Source of the DNA: Ignavibacteriales bacterium
GTDB taxonomy: Bacteria > Bacteroidota > Ignavibacteria > Ignavibacteriales > Ignavibacteriaceae
NCBI GenBank assembly: GCA_016714125.1
Contig: JADJNX010000006.1
Coordinates: 62,001-126,000, forward strand
Direction of reading: 5' to 3'
DNA length: 64,000 bases
Positions within the stretch are counted from its first letter, which is position 1, and each line of letters starts with the position of its first letter. The position numbers were made by a program, and so were the translations under genes. Under the pieces are notes generated by a model. That model did no database searches and had not been told where the DNA came from. It saw nothing but the letters and a program-made list of their open reading frames with translations. This document shows, piece after piece, positions 49,992 to 59,475 of this stretch.

Positions 49992-50624
49992 CTATTGTAA
50001 AAAGATTGTTTTTATTGCCCATATAATTAGTTCAGCCGTATTTCTAACTTTCGCTTTGCCGAAAATATTTGTACGGTGAACTTCAACAGTTTTGAGGCTT
50101 ATGAATAATTGTTCAGCAATTTCTTGAGAAGTCAGCCCTCTACAGACAAGATTCAAAACATCCTGCTCCCTTATTGTGAGATAATCTTGAAAAAAGGGCT
50201 TGTGAATGATTTGAAAAGAAATTTTTTGCAAAATTTCCTTACTGAAGTAGTTCCCACCATTATAAACTTCTGTAATTGCTTGCTGCAGTTCGTATTTTGA
50301 TGCATTTTTTGTAACGAAACCCTTCGCACCGGCAAGAATCATCTGCGAATAGTGTAAAACATCCGAAAACATCGTCAATGCAATTATTTTCAAGTCGGGT
50401 GACAGCTTAAGTGCTTTTTTAGTCGTCTCAATTCCATCAATAATCGGCATATTAATATCCATCAAAACTATATCAGGAATTGAATGATGAATATAATCAA
50501 TGAATAAATCCCCGTTGGAAGTACCAAATACCATCTCAAATTGATCAATTTGATTTAGAACCAAAATGAGCCCTTCTCTAAAAATATCGTGATCCTCAAC
50601 TATTGCAATTTTAATTGAATTCAT
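49992..50624 (-). CDS. NarL/LuxR-family response regulator
   Basis: 210 residues. The receiver domain has 'IAIVEDHDIFREGL' and the phosphoacceptor Asp in 'IVLMDINMPIIDG', followed by 'ALTMFSD' and 'FVTKN'. The output domain is 'LTIREQDVLNLVCRGLTSQEIAEQLFISLKTVEVHRTNIFGK', a GerE-type helix-turn-helix. Its start overlaps the end of the kinase gene by 14 bases, so the two are translationally coupled. Confidence 0.92.
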   Translation of the reverse strand: MNSIKIAIVEDHDIFREGLILVLNQIDQFEMVFGTSNGDLFIDYIHHSIPDIVLMDINMPIIDGIETTKKALKLSPDLKIIALTMFSDVLHYSQMILAGAKGFVTKNASKYELQQAITEVYNGGNYFSKEILQKISFQIIHKPFFQDYLTIREQDVLNLVCRGLTSQEIAEQLFISLKTVEVHRTNIFGKAKVRNTAELIIWAIKTIFLQ

Positions 50625-51918
50625 TTTTATCCCTTGGAATTGGCGATATAATGAGATGTGCTTTCATACCTTTACCAGCATAACTTTCAATTATTAGATC
50701 TCCATTAATAGAATTAACCCGATTTTGAATACTGTCCAATCCGATACCGGAATCACTTTGCAATTTTTCATCAACTATAAAACCCTTTCCATTATCTTCA
50801 TAGTAAATATGGAAGAGACCATTTTCCATTTTTAGCTGCAGCGAGACTTGAGATGCACCGGCATGTTTTATCGTGTTATTTATCAGTTCTGTTATGGCAC
50901 GATAACAAACAAGTTCAACTTTACTATCCAAGCGATTCATTGCACAAAAATCCAGGTTGAAGTGTATCTTTTCGCTTAAACTGATGGGTTTGATAAAATT
51001 TTCTAAAGCAGTTATTAACCCATAAGTATCCAAAATATGAGGGCTTATATTATGGGAAATTCTGGAGACATCTTTGATTGCATCGCTGATTATCTCTTTT
51101 AGCTTTCGTTCAATCTCCATTTTGTTTTTATTATCTGTAGAGTCAATATAAGCCTGAAAAAATAGATTTATAGCCGAGAGAACAGGGCCAAGTTCATCAT
51201 GTAAATCACTCGCTAACCTTTTCCTCTCATTTTCTTCGGTTAATATAATTGCATCAATCACTTTTTGTTGCATGGCCTTTCTTTCCGCCATCTCATTTTG
51301 CAAAGCGATATTAAGATCAGCAAGGTGTCCGGATTTTAATTCTATGTCCTTAAAATTGCTCTGAATCGTCGAGAAAAATACTTTAAGGATATAATAAATT
51401 AAGGATGCCATGAGTATAAAATGGAGAATACGAATAGCTACGCAAGCAAACTGACAAATGTCAAATTTATAATTAAGGGGGAGAAATGCAATTTGTGTTA
51501 TCATTAATATCCCTACAATCACAACAATAACAAAGGAGGATATAAAAACGAAGAGAGCTTCATTCTTTTTAGAAATGAATAGCGAATAAATTATTGCAAG
51601 AATAAACCATAAACTTGCTATATCAATCAATCCCAGTAACAGGTTATAACATGCAGTAAGAAAAAGAATTGAGATGAAAATCCAAGTTTTCAACCTGAGA
51701 TCAATTTTATTTCTCAACAAAGCGAGGATGATTACAATAAATCCGAAAAAGGGAGGTAGATAACGCGGAAATTGATATTCACTATTAATTAGGGCAAAGT
51801 AGATAATCACATTAAACGGTATTGACATCAACGCAACAAAAATAATACTGTTGTTAGTAATTTTGTTGATGATCGAATTATGTCGGCTAAAAAAGCTAAA
51901 TCTATGCAAAGATATCAC
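50611..51918 (-). CDS. Membrane-bound histidine kinase, NarX-like (HisKA_3)
   Basis: 435 residues. The first 190 residues have about six membrane helices (7TM-like sensor without extracellular domain). A coiled coil precedes 'ERKRLASDLHDELGPVLSAINL' with the phosphorylated His, and the ATPase domain has 'ELINNTIKHAGASQ' and 'DNGKGF'. The start codon is GTG 51,918. It forms a two-gene unit with the response regulator downstream; the inducing signal is unknown. lhgO lies 38 bases upstream. Confidence 0.9.
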   Translation of the reverse strand: MISLHRFSFFSRHNSIINKITNNSIIFVALMSIPFNVIIYFALINSEYQFPRYLPPFFGFIVIILALLRNKIDLRLKTWIFISILFLTACYNLLLGLIDIASLWFILAIIYSLFISKKNEALFVFISSFVIVVIVGILMITQIAFLPLNYKFDICQFACVAIRILHFILMASLIYYILKVFFSTIQSNFKDIELKSGHLADLNIALQNEMAERKAMQQKVIDAIILTEENERKRLASDLHDELGPVLSAINLFFQAYIDSTDNKNKMEIERKLKEIISDAIKDVSRISHNISPHILDTYGLITALENFIKPISLSEKIHFNLDFCAMNRLDSKVELVCYRAITELINNTIKHAGASQVSLQLKMENGLFHIYYEDNGKGFIVDEKLQSDSGIGLDSIQNRVNSINGDLIIESYAGKGMKAHLIISPIPRDKNEFN

Positions 51919-51956
51919 TTGGTTTAATTAAAAAATCACTTCCTTGGGAACAAAGG

Positions 51957-53150
51957 TTATTCCTTAAACACTTCCTCGGCGATATACTCTCCAATACTTA
52001 GTGATGCTGTCGCCGCCGGGGATGGAGCATTAAGCACATGCAGCATGTTTTTGGTGTGTTTTAAATAGAAATCATCGAGCAACTTACCATTCCGGTCAAG
52101 AGCCTGGGCACGAACACCGGCACCACCTTTTACAAGATCACCCTCCTGAATCGCAGGTAACAGTTTTTGAAGAGCTTCTGCGAAAGCGGTTTTATTTAAC
52201 GATCGATAAATCTCTTTTAGACCCATTGACGCATACTTGGCACTCATCTTTAAATATCCGGGGAAAGTCAAAAATCCAAGTGTATCATTAAAACTAAAAT
52301 CAGCCCAACTGTACCCTTCGCGCTTAAAAGCAGGCACCGCGTTTGGACCGGCTTCTACTCCCCCTTTTGCCATTCGGGTGAAGTGCACACCAAGGAAGGG
52401 GAATGCAGGATCAGGTACGGGGTAGATAAGATTGTTAACAAGAAATTCTTTTTCGGGTACAAGTTTGTAATATTCTCCACGGAATGGAATGATCTTTATC
52501 TCGGGATCAACACCACATAACTGTGCAATAACATCTGAATGCAAACCACCACAGTTGATCAAAAATTTTGTTTCATATTCTCCCGTAGTAGTCAGGAGAG
52601 TTAACTCATTCCGATGTTGACGGAGTTCAATAAATTCGCAATTAAGTTTTATTTCTCCACCAAGACTTTCTATCAGTTCAGCGAGTTTTTTAACCACCTT
52701 TGTGTAATCAACTATACCTGTCTGCTGTACAAAAAGTCCCTCAATTCCTGCACAATATGGCTCATGTTCTCTAATTTCTTTGAAGTCAAGTCGCTTTAAT
52801 CCTGTAAGGCCATTTGCTTTTCCTCGAAATTCAATATCATTAAGTCGGAAAATCTCATCCTGCGTCGTGGCTACCACTACTTTCCCACATCTTTCGTGGT
52901 AAATATTGTGTTCCTCGCAGAATTGATACATCATCTCTCTGCCGATTGTGCAGTTTTTGGCTTTGAGTGAACCGGGTTTGTAATAAAGTCCGGAGTGGAT
53001 AACCCCGCTGTTATTACCTGTTTGATGTTTTGAGAGGTACGGAGCTTTTTCGATAAGGAGGAGTTTGCAGCCGGGTTTCTTTTTAAGGATTGAGTAAGCG
53101 GTTGCCGTTCCGACGATACCGCCACCGATGATAACATAGTCGTAATTCAT
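51957..53150 (-). CDS. lhgO: L-2-hydroxyglutarate oxidase
   Basis: About 397 residues from ATG 53,150. The FAD motif is 'DYVIIGGGIVGTATAYSIL', followed by 'NNSGVIHSGLYYKPGSLKA' and 'GKVVVATTQDEIFRL', all typical of LhgO. The C-terminus 'LHVLNAPSPAATASLSIGEYIAE' is also characteristic. The enzyme oxidises L-2-hydroxyglutarate to 2-oxoglutarate and passes electrons to the quinone pool, removing a toxic side product. It lies in front of the kinase pair on the same strand. Confidence 0.93.
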   Translation of the reverse strand: MNYDYVIIGGGIVGTATAYSILKKKPGCKLLLIEKAPYLSKHQTGNNSGVIHSGLYYKPGSLKAKNCTIGREMMYQFCEEHNIYHERCGKVVVATTQDEIFRLNDIEFRGKANGLTGLKRLDFKEIREHEPYCAGIEGLFVQQTGIVDYTKVVKKLAELIESLGGEIKLNCEFIELRQHRNELTLLTTTGEYETKFLINCGGLHSDVIAQLCGVDPEIKIIPFRGEYYKLVPEKEFLVNNLIYPVPDPAFPFLGVHFTRMAKGGVEAGPNAVPAFKREGYSWADFSFNDTLGFLTFPGYLKMSAKYASMGLKEIYRSLNKTAFAEALQKLLPAIQEGDLVKGGAGVRAQALDRNGKLLDDFYLKHTKNMLHVLNAPSPAATASLSIGEYIAEEVFKE

Positions 53151-53209
53151 AATAAACTTCAATTGTTTAATTTGTTGAAAACTGAACTGAAATTTAGTTA
53201 AATAATTTG

Positions 53210-53534
53210 TTAAATGGAGGGATGGGATAGTTCCACGGATGCCACGGAATAGACACGGATGCTCGCGGAATTTTAGCGTTAGAGGCAGGAGTGGTAATCG
53301 TCCCGATTGCCATCAGTAAAATGCACAGCCGTTAGAGAAAAAGTTACACAGATATCACGGATTTTCACAGATACCACGGATTTTTTAGGGGACGCAGATC
53401 CACCCCGGCGGACAATGTACACGCAGATTAGACAGATTTTCGCAGAGGGTTTTTTTATTTACATCACTGAAGTTCTGAGGTTCCGAAGCTCTGAAGTTCT
53501 AAAAAACTCAAGTACTAAGTACTCAGGTAGTTCT
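53210..53534 (+). repeat. Interspersed repeat block, copy 3, and short tandem GAAGTTCTGA units
   Basis: It contains CCACGGATGCCACGGA (about 53,233), GGCAGGAGTGGTAATCGTCC-CGATTGCCATCAG (53,284-53,316), ACAGATATCACGGATTTTCACAG-ATACCACGGA (53,347-53,378), and CACGCAGATTAGAC (53,421-53,434). The last part (about 53,466-53,510) has four imperfect copies of (T)CTGAAGTTC/GAGGTTCC. No coding potential is visible. Confidence 0.65.
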
Positions 53535-55370
53535 CTACGGAATCAGCTCTTGCCTGAGTTGATTAATGTCGATGAAATCGGCCCAGTTGTCGAGGAGGGG
53601 GACGCCGGTGATTCTACCGCCAAAACCCATGAGGCGGTGAACAAACATTACAATACTTGAAGTTTTTAGATCTTTTAGTTCCGATTCAAACGCTTTTGCA
53701 TTATACTTTTGAGCGAGACCCGTGGTTTTGTTTGAGAGGAATTTATTGAGCTTCTTTTTGGAAAGGTAGGTTCTTAATTGCTCTTTTGAACTTTCATATT
53801 CAAATTTCAGAGAGTCATTCATACTGCTTTTTTCAGTTACGAGAAGTAGAGAATAACCATCACCTCTTTTGATGGGTCCATACAGTTGGTTCAAATCGAG
53901 TTTACTTGCGATAATTCCGATATCACCGAGGAAGACTGCGGGTTTAAGTCCCGTTTCTCCTTTTTCGTTGACGAGAGGATCAGTTTTCCCTCGTGATTTT
54001 AATATTTCGCTAAAAGATTTTCCTTTTCCTGTCTCATTCAATACCACTTCAATTTCGTTAAGATCTTTAACGGTCAAGAGTTGAATGTTTACAAGAACAA
54101 AATCTTTATCCTTCAATACATCCTGTCTGTAATAATCTTCAATTTCGGAATCGCTCACTCTCGCAGAATCGAGAAAAGAGACTTTCATAACCTGTGCAAG
54201 AAGGTTTTGTTTCCATGATTCCAGATCATCCGTAACAGATTTTAACGATTTTAACCCTTTTTTTTCTGCTTCAAAAGTGAGTATCTGTTGTTGAACAAAA
54301 TCTTTTGCCAGTTTGCTTAGTCGTTTAAATACTTCGTTTTTTGATTGCGATTTAAATTCAGGTTCATCCAGGGCAAGGGAAGCGAGGAAATCAAAAACAG
54401 TTACAGGTCTTTCATCCACATTAAAGAGGGTGGTACCGGATTTATCATTTCTGATTGAAGTTCTCAACTTTTGATAATCGGTGGAAGTGAGGATATACTT
54501 AAATCCTGTTGAATCATTTTTTGCGGGCGGCGCAGCATAAATTATATCAAATATTTGACCGGCAACGAATTTAAAAGGCTCACTTTCGATATTAATTTTG
54601 TAGTCTGCGAGCAATCCACCCAGATACTCTTTCATTCTGTGGAGGGCGCGACGGTCTTTAACGGTTTGTTTGATTTTATCAACAACCTTGGAGTTGGCGA
54701 TATCAACCGCCTGGAAAACAACATTATCGATATGAAAGATAATCCAACCATTTTCGCTGTTAATCGGTTGGGTCGATTTTCCGGGGGTGAGGGCAAAGAC
54801 CGAGTCTTCAATCTCTTCATCTTGAAGTACTCCAAGTTTCAACTCCATAGGGATAACCTGGATTGAGGAATACTCAGGTAACTTTATAAGAGAATCAAGC
54901 TTTTTGCCGGAGGACAAAGACAAATGGATTTGTTGGATTAAATCCCGGTTTGGAGATGAAAGAATCGAGGTTTTAATCGTTTTGGAAGCTTTTGACAGGG
55001 CATTATTAACATCCCCGGCACTCAGATTAATTTTACTATCCACTTCCATTTTAAAGAGGGCATCCCTGAGGAAAAGGTCTTCGAGGGGCTTAAAGTAGAA
55101 ACGGAATTCTTCAGTTCTGTCGGCTCCCTGATCAACAGCTTCAAGGTACCAAAGTTTTTCTGCAATAAGGGAATAGAGAAAATCTGCCTTCAGAGAATCA
55201 CGGTTCCACCCGTTTTTGTGCGACAGGAAGGGGGAAAGTTCAAATCGAGTCTTAAAATCTCTTTCCGTTATCGTGGATCCACCAACGGTGGCAAGAATTT
55301 TTCCATCAGGCTGGGCAGAGATTACCGAAATAAACAACAGAAGACAAACAAAGGCTCTTTTAAACATCAT
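53535..55370 (-). CDS. Parvulin-like / SurA-type periplasmic chaperone
   Basis: About 611 residues. Signal peptide 'FVCLLLFISVISAQ' is followed by 'ILATVGGSTITERDFKTRFE', a typical start of the SurA_N domain. Three similar helical segments follow. A parvulin-like rotamase region lies at about 400-490 ('DFVLVNIQLLTVKDL', 'LGDIGIIASKLDLNQLYGPIKRGDGYSLLLV'). The start is ATG 55,370; the TTG two codons upstream is less likely. It is the third gene of the MFS-GH5-chaperone operon, with a gap of nine bases from the GH5 stop, so it may assist folding of the exported enzymes. Confidence 0.78.
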   Translation of the reverse strand: MMFKRAFVCLLLFISVISAQPDGKILATVGGSTITERDFKTRFELSPFLSHKNGWNRDSLKADFLYSLIAEKLWYLEAVDQGADRTEEFRFYFKPLEDLFLRDALFKMEVDSKINLSAGDVNNALSKASKTIKTSILSSPNRDLIQQIHLSLSSGKKLDSLIKLPEYSSIQVIPMELKLGVLQDEEIEDSVFALTPGKSTQPINSENGWIIFHIDNVVFQAVDIANSKVVDKIKQTVKDRRALHRMKEYLGGLLADYKINIESEPFKFVAGQIFDIIYAAPPAKNDSTGFKYILTSTDYQKLRTSIRNDKSGTTLFNVDERPVTVFDFLASLALDEPEFKSQSKNEVFKRLSKLAKDFVQQQILTFEAEKKGLKSLKSVTDDLESWKQNLLAQVMKVSFLDSARVSDSEIEDYYRQDVLKDKDFVLVNIQLLTVKDLNEIEVVLNETGKGKSFSEILKSRGKTDPLVNEKGETGLKPAVFLGDIGIIASKLDLNQLYGPIKRGDGYSLLLVTEKSSMNDSLKFEYESSKEQLRTYLSKKKLNKFLSNKTTGLAQKYNAKAFESELKDLKTSSIVMFVHRLMGFGGRITGVPLLDNWADFIDINQLRQELIP

Positions 55371-55379
55371 TTCCAAAAA

Positions 55380-56584
55380 TTATAAACCAAGAGCCTTAAG
55401 ATAATCAGAATTGATAATACAGTTTTTCAATTTGATATTTTCGAGATATTGCGCGAGGATGGTTTTGATCTTCGCCTGATCGGGTTTGTTATCTCTGATA
55501 TATCCATAAGAGACATCAAATTTATTCGAAAAGTTTATTATCAAGTCATAATCGCTTGGCGGCACGATTGAGGTTATTCCCCTTTCGCTGTTAAGTTTTT
55601 GTAAGGCCAAAAGCACCAGCCGATATTTTCCTTTTCGAGCATCGTACGGAATTCAGTTATCCATTCATTGGTGTTTTCACCTGACTCACCCATCCAGATT
55701 GGCACCTGATACTTTTCACCAAAATCGATGTAGTCCTGCACCACATCCTTGGTTGCAGGGGTCCAGTATTTATGAAAAGTGTAAACCAGATTGTCATCAA
55801 ACGGTTTCCCAAAAACTGAAAAATTGCTGTTCCACTGAGCACCGGCTATGAAGATAATATGATTTTTATCAACAGTTCTTATTGCAGCAGTTAATCTCTT
55901 GAAAAAGGGTTCAAGCAGTGGATTCAATTTATCTTTGTCGAAGTAGTGGGCAATTGGTTCGTTGAGGAGGTCATAACCAATAACTATTGGATCGTTTTTA
56001 TAGGTATCCGCAAGTTTTGTCCAGATTCTGATCGTCAGATTTATGTTTTCTTCCGATTCAAAAAGGAAAGGATATCCATAACTGTCGTCTATGTTGTCAC
56101 CGGTTTGACCGCCGGGGGCGCAGTGCATATCGAGGACAACGGGGAGATCTTCTTCACGACACCACTTTACAGCGGAATCGAGAAGGGCGTAACCCGGACC
56201 CGTCAATTCCTGCTTTTCATCATCAGTAACAAAAAGCCGGTAATTAAAAGGTATTCTGATCGAGTTAAAACCACATTTTTTTAAAAACTTTATGTCTTCG
56301 CGAGTTGTGTAGTCAACTCTGAACTTGTTCCAAAATTTTTCTGCTTCACGCTCTCCCAAAAGGATATCAAAAAGATCATAGATGAGTCGGGGGGAGCTCA
56401 CTTTTTCAAATTTAAACATGTATCCTTCAGGAACGAGCCAGTTTCCCAGCCCGATTCCTTTAAGAAGTACAGGTTTTCCCTGGGGATCGAGAATCTCTTT
56501 CCCCCTGGTAGAAAAGAATCCCTTTTGTTGGGGATGAATCAGTCCAACAGCAGAAACAAAAAGGAGAAGCCAGAGGTATCTCAT
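55380..56584 (-). CDS. Glycoside hydrolase family 5 (cellulase fold), one frameshift
   Basis: About 402 residues. Signal peptide 'WLLLFVSAVGLIHPQQ' is followed by the GH5 TIM barrel with 'GIGLGNWLVPEG', 'FNSIRIPFNY' and 'VVLDMHCAPGGQ'. Acid/base Glu is in 'GYDLLNEPIAHY' (E209) and the nucleophile in 'IWMGESGE' (E300). The pattern resembles exo-beta-1,3-glucanase and related endo-glucanase members. Adding one base at T5 55,596-55,600 (plus strand) joins 'WPYKKLNSERGITSI' and the last 75 residues. It follows the MFS gene with a one-base overlap (TAATG). Confidence 0.87.
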
Positions 56585-57912
56585 TATTTCGCCTTATGAG
56601 CAGCTTTTTCAAAACTTGGGACACTGCCTGCTATTCCGTAATAAGCGATAAACGCATAACAGAGAACAGGGAGTATAAATGCATGATGCAGACCTATTGA
56701 AGAGTCGGCGATGAGTCCCTGAAGAACAGGGATAAGTGCGCCACCAACTATTGCCATACAAAGAATTCCGGATGCCTGTCCCGTATGTTTACCAAGTCCT
56801 TTAATTGCAAGGGAAAAGATAGTTGGGAACATGATCGAATTAAATAGCCCAACGAGAAGAATTGACCAGATGGCAACCTGACCATTTGTGAGCATCGAAA
56901 CAACCACCAGAATAGCTGCGGCAACAGCGTTAAATCCAAGCACCTGGCCGGGATTAATTTTCCTTTGAACTGCCGAGCCGATGAATCTTCCAACCATCGC
57001 ACCACCCCAATAGAATGAAACAAGTTTTCCTGCATCCATTTCAGCGAGGGAGTTATCAAGGAATACAAAATAGTTAACAAGGAAACTGCCAATTGCAACT
57101 TCAGCACCTACATAAACGAAGATACCAACAGCTCCGAGAATCAAGTGTTTATAACCCCATGCACTTGGGTGAAGATCGTCATAACTCTGTTTTGCACCAT
57201 CTTCAGATTCAACACTTCCGGCTTCAATTTGGGGCAATTTAATATAAGCAAATACCGCAGACAGGATCAAAAGAGCTGCAGCAAGACCGAGATACGGAAT
57301 TTGAACAGCAGTAGCTTCTGCTTCGATGTATGCGTTTAAAGCTGCCGGTGCCATTTTGGACATTTCCTCTGATGTTTTCACAGCAGTTGAAAGGATAAGG
57401 AGTGATCCAAAATATGGAGCAACGGTTGTTCCGAGTGAATTAAAGGCCTGTGTTAAGTTCAACCTCGATGAAGCCGTCTCAGGTTTTCCGAGAATTGTAA
57501 CGTAGGGATTGGCTGCAACTTGAAGAAGTGTAATACCGGCGGCAAGGATAAAAAACGCCAGGAGAAAAACAGGATACGACCTTAAACCTGCAGCGGGATA
57601 AAATATCATTGTTCCCACACCTGCGGTAAGCAGACCAATCACAATTCCTCTTTTATAACCAATCTTCTCAACTAATTTTCCAGCCGGAAGTGAAACGAGG
57701 AAATATGCAAGGAAAAAAGTGAATTGTACCAGCATCGATTCTGTGTAGCTGAGTGAAAAAACACTTTTAAGATGGGGAATGAGGATGTCGTTTAGACAGG
57801 TAAGAAATCCCCACATAAAAAAGAGGGAAGTCAGTATCGTCAATTCAGGCATGTAGTTTGCTGTACTACCGTTGTTTTTTATTTTACCGGCATTAGGTAT
57901 CGTTGTTGCCAT
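56584..57912 (-). CDS. MFS sugar transporter, FucP/GluP family
   Basis: 442 residues with 12 membrane helices. 'ILTSLFFMWGFLTCLNDILIPHLK' is the hallmark of the FucP/GluP family, whose members are proton-coupled transporters of fucose, glucose or galactose. 'AGKLVEKIGYKRGIVIGLL' is the loop 2-3 motif, and 'QVAANPYVTILGKPETASSRLNLTQAFNSLG' is a conserved central part. It is the first gene of an operon with the GH5 and chaperone genes. A sigma-54-like promoter lies about 45 bases upstream of its ATG. Confidence 0.92.
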   Translation of the reverse strand: MATTIPNAGKIKNNGSTANYMPELTILTSLFFMWGFLTCLNDILIPHLKSVFSLSYTESMLVQFTFFLAYFLVSLPAGKLVEKIGYKRGIVIGLLTAGVGTMIFYPAAGLRSYPVFLLAFFILAAGITLLQVAANPYVTILGKPETASSRLNLTQAFNSLGTTVAPYFGSLLILSTAVKTSEEMSKMAPAALNAYIEAEATAVQIPYLGLAAALLILSAVFAYIKLPQIEAGSVESEDGAKQSYDDLHPSAWGYKHLILGAVGIFVYVGAEVAIGSFLVNYFVFLDNSLAEMDAGKLVSFYWGGAMVGRFIGSAVQRKINPGQVLGFNAVAAAILVVVSMLTNGQVAIWSILLVGLFNSIMFPTIFSLAIKGLGKHTGQASGILCMAIVGGALIPVLQGLIADSSIGLHHAFILPVLCYAFIAYYGIAGSVPSFEKAAHKAK

Positions 57913-57956
57913 TATATCTCCGTTGGACTGAATAGGTTATTTCAAAGTCAATATAT

Positions 57957-57976
57957 ACTCAATAATTGTGCCCTTA
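57957..57976 (-). promoter_or_regulatory. Sigma-54-like promoter in front of the MFS gene
   Basis: The minus strand reads AGGGCACAATTATTGAGT: GGCAC at 57,972-57,968 and TTGA at 57,962-57,959, with the correct 10-base spacing after GG. There are two departures from TGGCACG-N4-TTGC (first T to G, and -12 C to A). Transcription would start near 57,948, 36 bases before the ATG. The same cis elements stand upstream (58,036-58,075) as at the symporter promoter. Confidence 0.5.
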
Positions 57977-58035
57977 AATAATTGTTGGAATTCGACCGAT
58001 TAATGTGGTTAAGATAGTCGGGAATTCGTGTCGTA

Positions 58036-58075
58036 TTATTATTTTAATAATTTCAACTTATCAAATTAATAAATA
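58036..58075. promoter_or_regulatory. Candidate enhancer sites of the NtrC regulator, copy 1
   Basis: TTATTATTTTAATAA (58,036-58,050) is followed by AACTTATCAAATTAATAAA (58,055-58,073). The second element differs in one base from 62,439-62,457, and the first is the exact reverse complement of 62,464-62,478. They stand about 65-105 bases upstream of the sigma-54-like promoter of the MFS operon, in the common intergenic region of the operon and of the solute-binding protein gene. Confidence 0.6.
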
Positions 58076-58154
58076 TCGGCGGGATAAATGAACAGCGAGG
58101 GGAAAAATCTAAAATTTAATAATCTATATTTGCATTAAAATTTGCGGAAAGTTT

Positions 58155-59468
58155 ATGAATCTCGAAAAGATATTTTACATTGTGGCGAGCACGGTACTTG
58201 TAACGGTATTTGTGTTGATAGTTTTCATTTTTTCACCTGTGTCATATGACGAAAGTCTGACTCAGAACGAAAAGGTGATTTACTATGCAGAGAACATCTC
58301 TCCCTCATTGCGAAAGATCATCGACGGATTTAATGAAAAATATAAAGGAAAGATCAGGGTGGAGACTATTGATCTTTCATTTGATAAATTTAGTACCAAT
58401 GAGCGGAAAGAACTTCTTGCCCGATACCTCAGAAGCAAAAGCAGCAGAATAGATATTTTTAGTGTTGATATAATCTGGGTTCCCCGTTTTTCAAGGTGGG
58501 CATTGCCACTTAACAGATACATCGACTCGTCTCTTGTTACGGATATTGTCCCCCATTTTCTTCCCACAAGTTATTACAACGATTCTCTGGTTTCGATTCC
58601 TCTTTATGCGGATATTGCATTGATGTTTTACAGGGACGACCTGTTGGACAAGGTTCAGGGAGCAGAGGAATATCGTAAGGAATTGTCCTCCTCAATCACC
58701 TGGGAGAGGTTAATTGATCTAAAAATGAAGGTGGATGCCTCAAACGGGAGGGTTAACAAACCATTTTATCTTTTTCAGGCGGATGCCTACGAGGGGTTGA
58801 TGTGTTCATTTACCGAATTGATGAGCAACTACAAAAATCCGATGGTGGCTTCGGAAGTGAAGCTGGGAGAAGATGATGAATTGTCGAAAAAGTCGATCAA
58901 ATTCCTTATTGATCTTGTTCACCAATATAAAATTTCGCCACCGGAGGTAATAAAATTTAAGGAAATGCAGAGTTTTCAATACTTTTTTGAAAATGAGGCA
59001 TTTGCTGTAAGAGGATGGCCCGGATTTTTGAGCGGGGACAACAAGTTTTTCCCCAACGAGTTAAGGGGGAAAGTAAAGGCTGCACCACTTCCACATCTCG
59101 ATGGAAGTTCACCTGCGTATGTTTTTGGCGGTTGTAACCTTATGGTCTCAAAACTTTCCTCCAAAATTCAGGAAGTCAGGATATTTATTGATTATATGTT
59201 AAGTGATGAGATTCAGAAATTTCACTACGAAGACGGGAATGTTTTACCTGTGAAAAACTCTGTTTATTCTGATGCCGCATTTTTGAAGAAACACCCCGAG
59301 TTGGTCTTTTATCAAAAACTGTTTGAAAACGGGATTCACAGACCAATGTTCGAGAGATACACAGGACTTTCTGACATAATTGTCAAACACATAAATGAAG
59401 CGATTGAAAAAAATCTTGAGCCGGGTCAGGTTTTGGAGAAGATCAAAAACGAGATAGGGGCGAAATAG
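58155..59468 (+). CDS. Membrane-anchored extracellular solute-binding protein
   Basis: 437 residues. An N-terminal hydrophobic segment (about residues 7-28) without a Cys lipobox anchors it. The body is like ABC family 1 sugar-binding proteins: 'FSRWALPLNRYIDSSL', 'SIPLYADIALMFYRDDLL', 'AVRGWPGFLSG' and 'GGCNLMVSKLSS'. There is no permease gene next to it; instead a histidine kinase and an NtrC regulator follow directly (7 and 18 bases). So it is probably a sensory ligand receptor for the kinase. Confidence 0.85.
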   Translation: MNLEKIFYIVASTVLVTVFVLIVFIFSPVSYDESLTQNEKVIYYAENISPSLRKIIDGFNEKYKGKIRVETIDLSFDKFSTNERKELLARYLRSKSSRIDIFSVDIIWVPRFSRWALPLNRYIDSSLVTDIVPHFLPTSYYNDSLVSIPLYADIALMFYRDDLLDKVQGAEEYRKELSSSITWERLIDLKMKVDASNGRVNKPFYLFQADAYEGLMCSFTELMSNYKNPMVASEVKLGEDDELSKKSIKFLIDLVHQYKISPPEVIKFKEMQSFQYFFENEAFAVRGWPGFLSGDNKFFPNELRGKVKAAPLPHLDGSSPAYVFGGCNLMVSKLSSKIQEVRIFIDYMLSDEIQKFHYEDGNVLPVKNSVYSDAAFLKKHPELVFYQKLFENGIHRPMFERYTGLSDIIVKHINEAIEKNLEPGQVLEKIKNEIGAK

Positions 59469-59475
59469 AACAATC

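Noticed and set aside
57145..57339. Plus-strand frame inside the MFS gene
   Set aside because: It is a shadow of the transporter and has no start signal.
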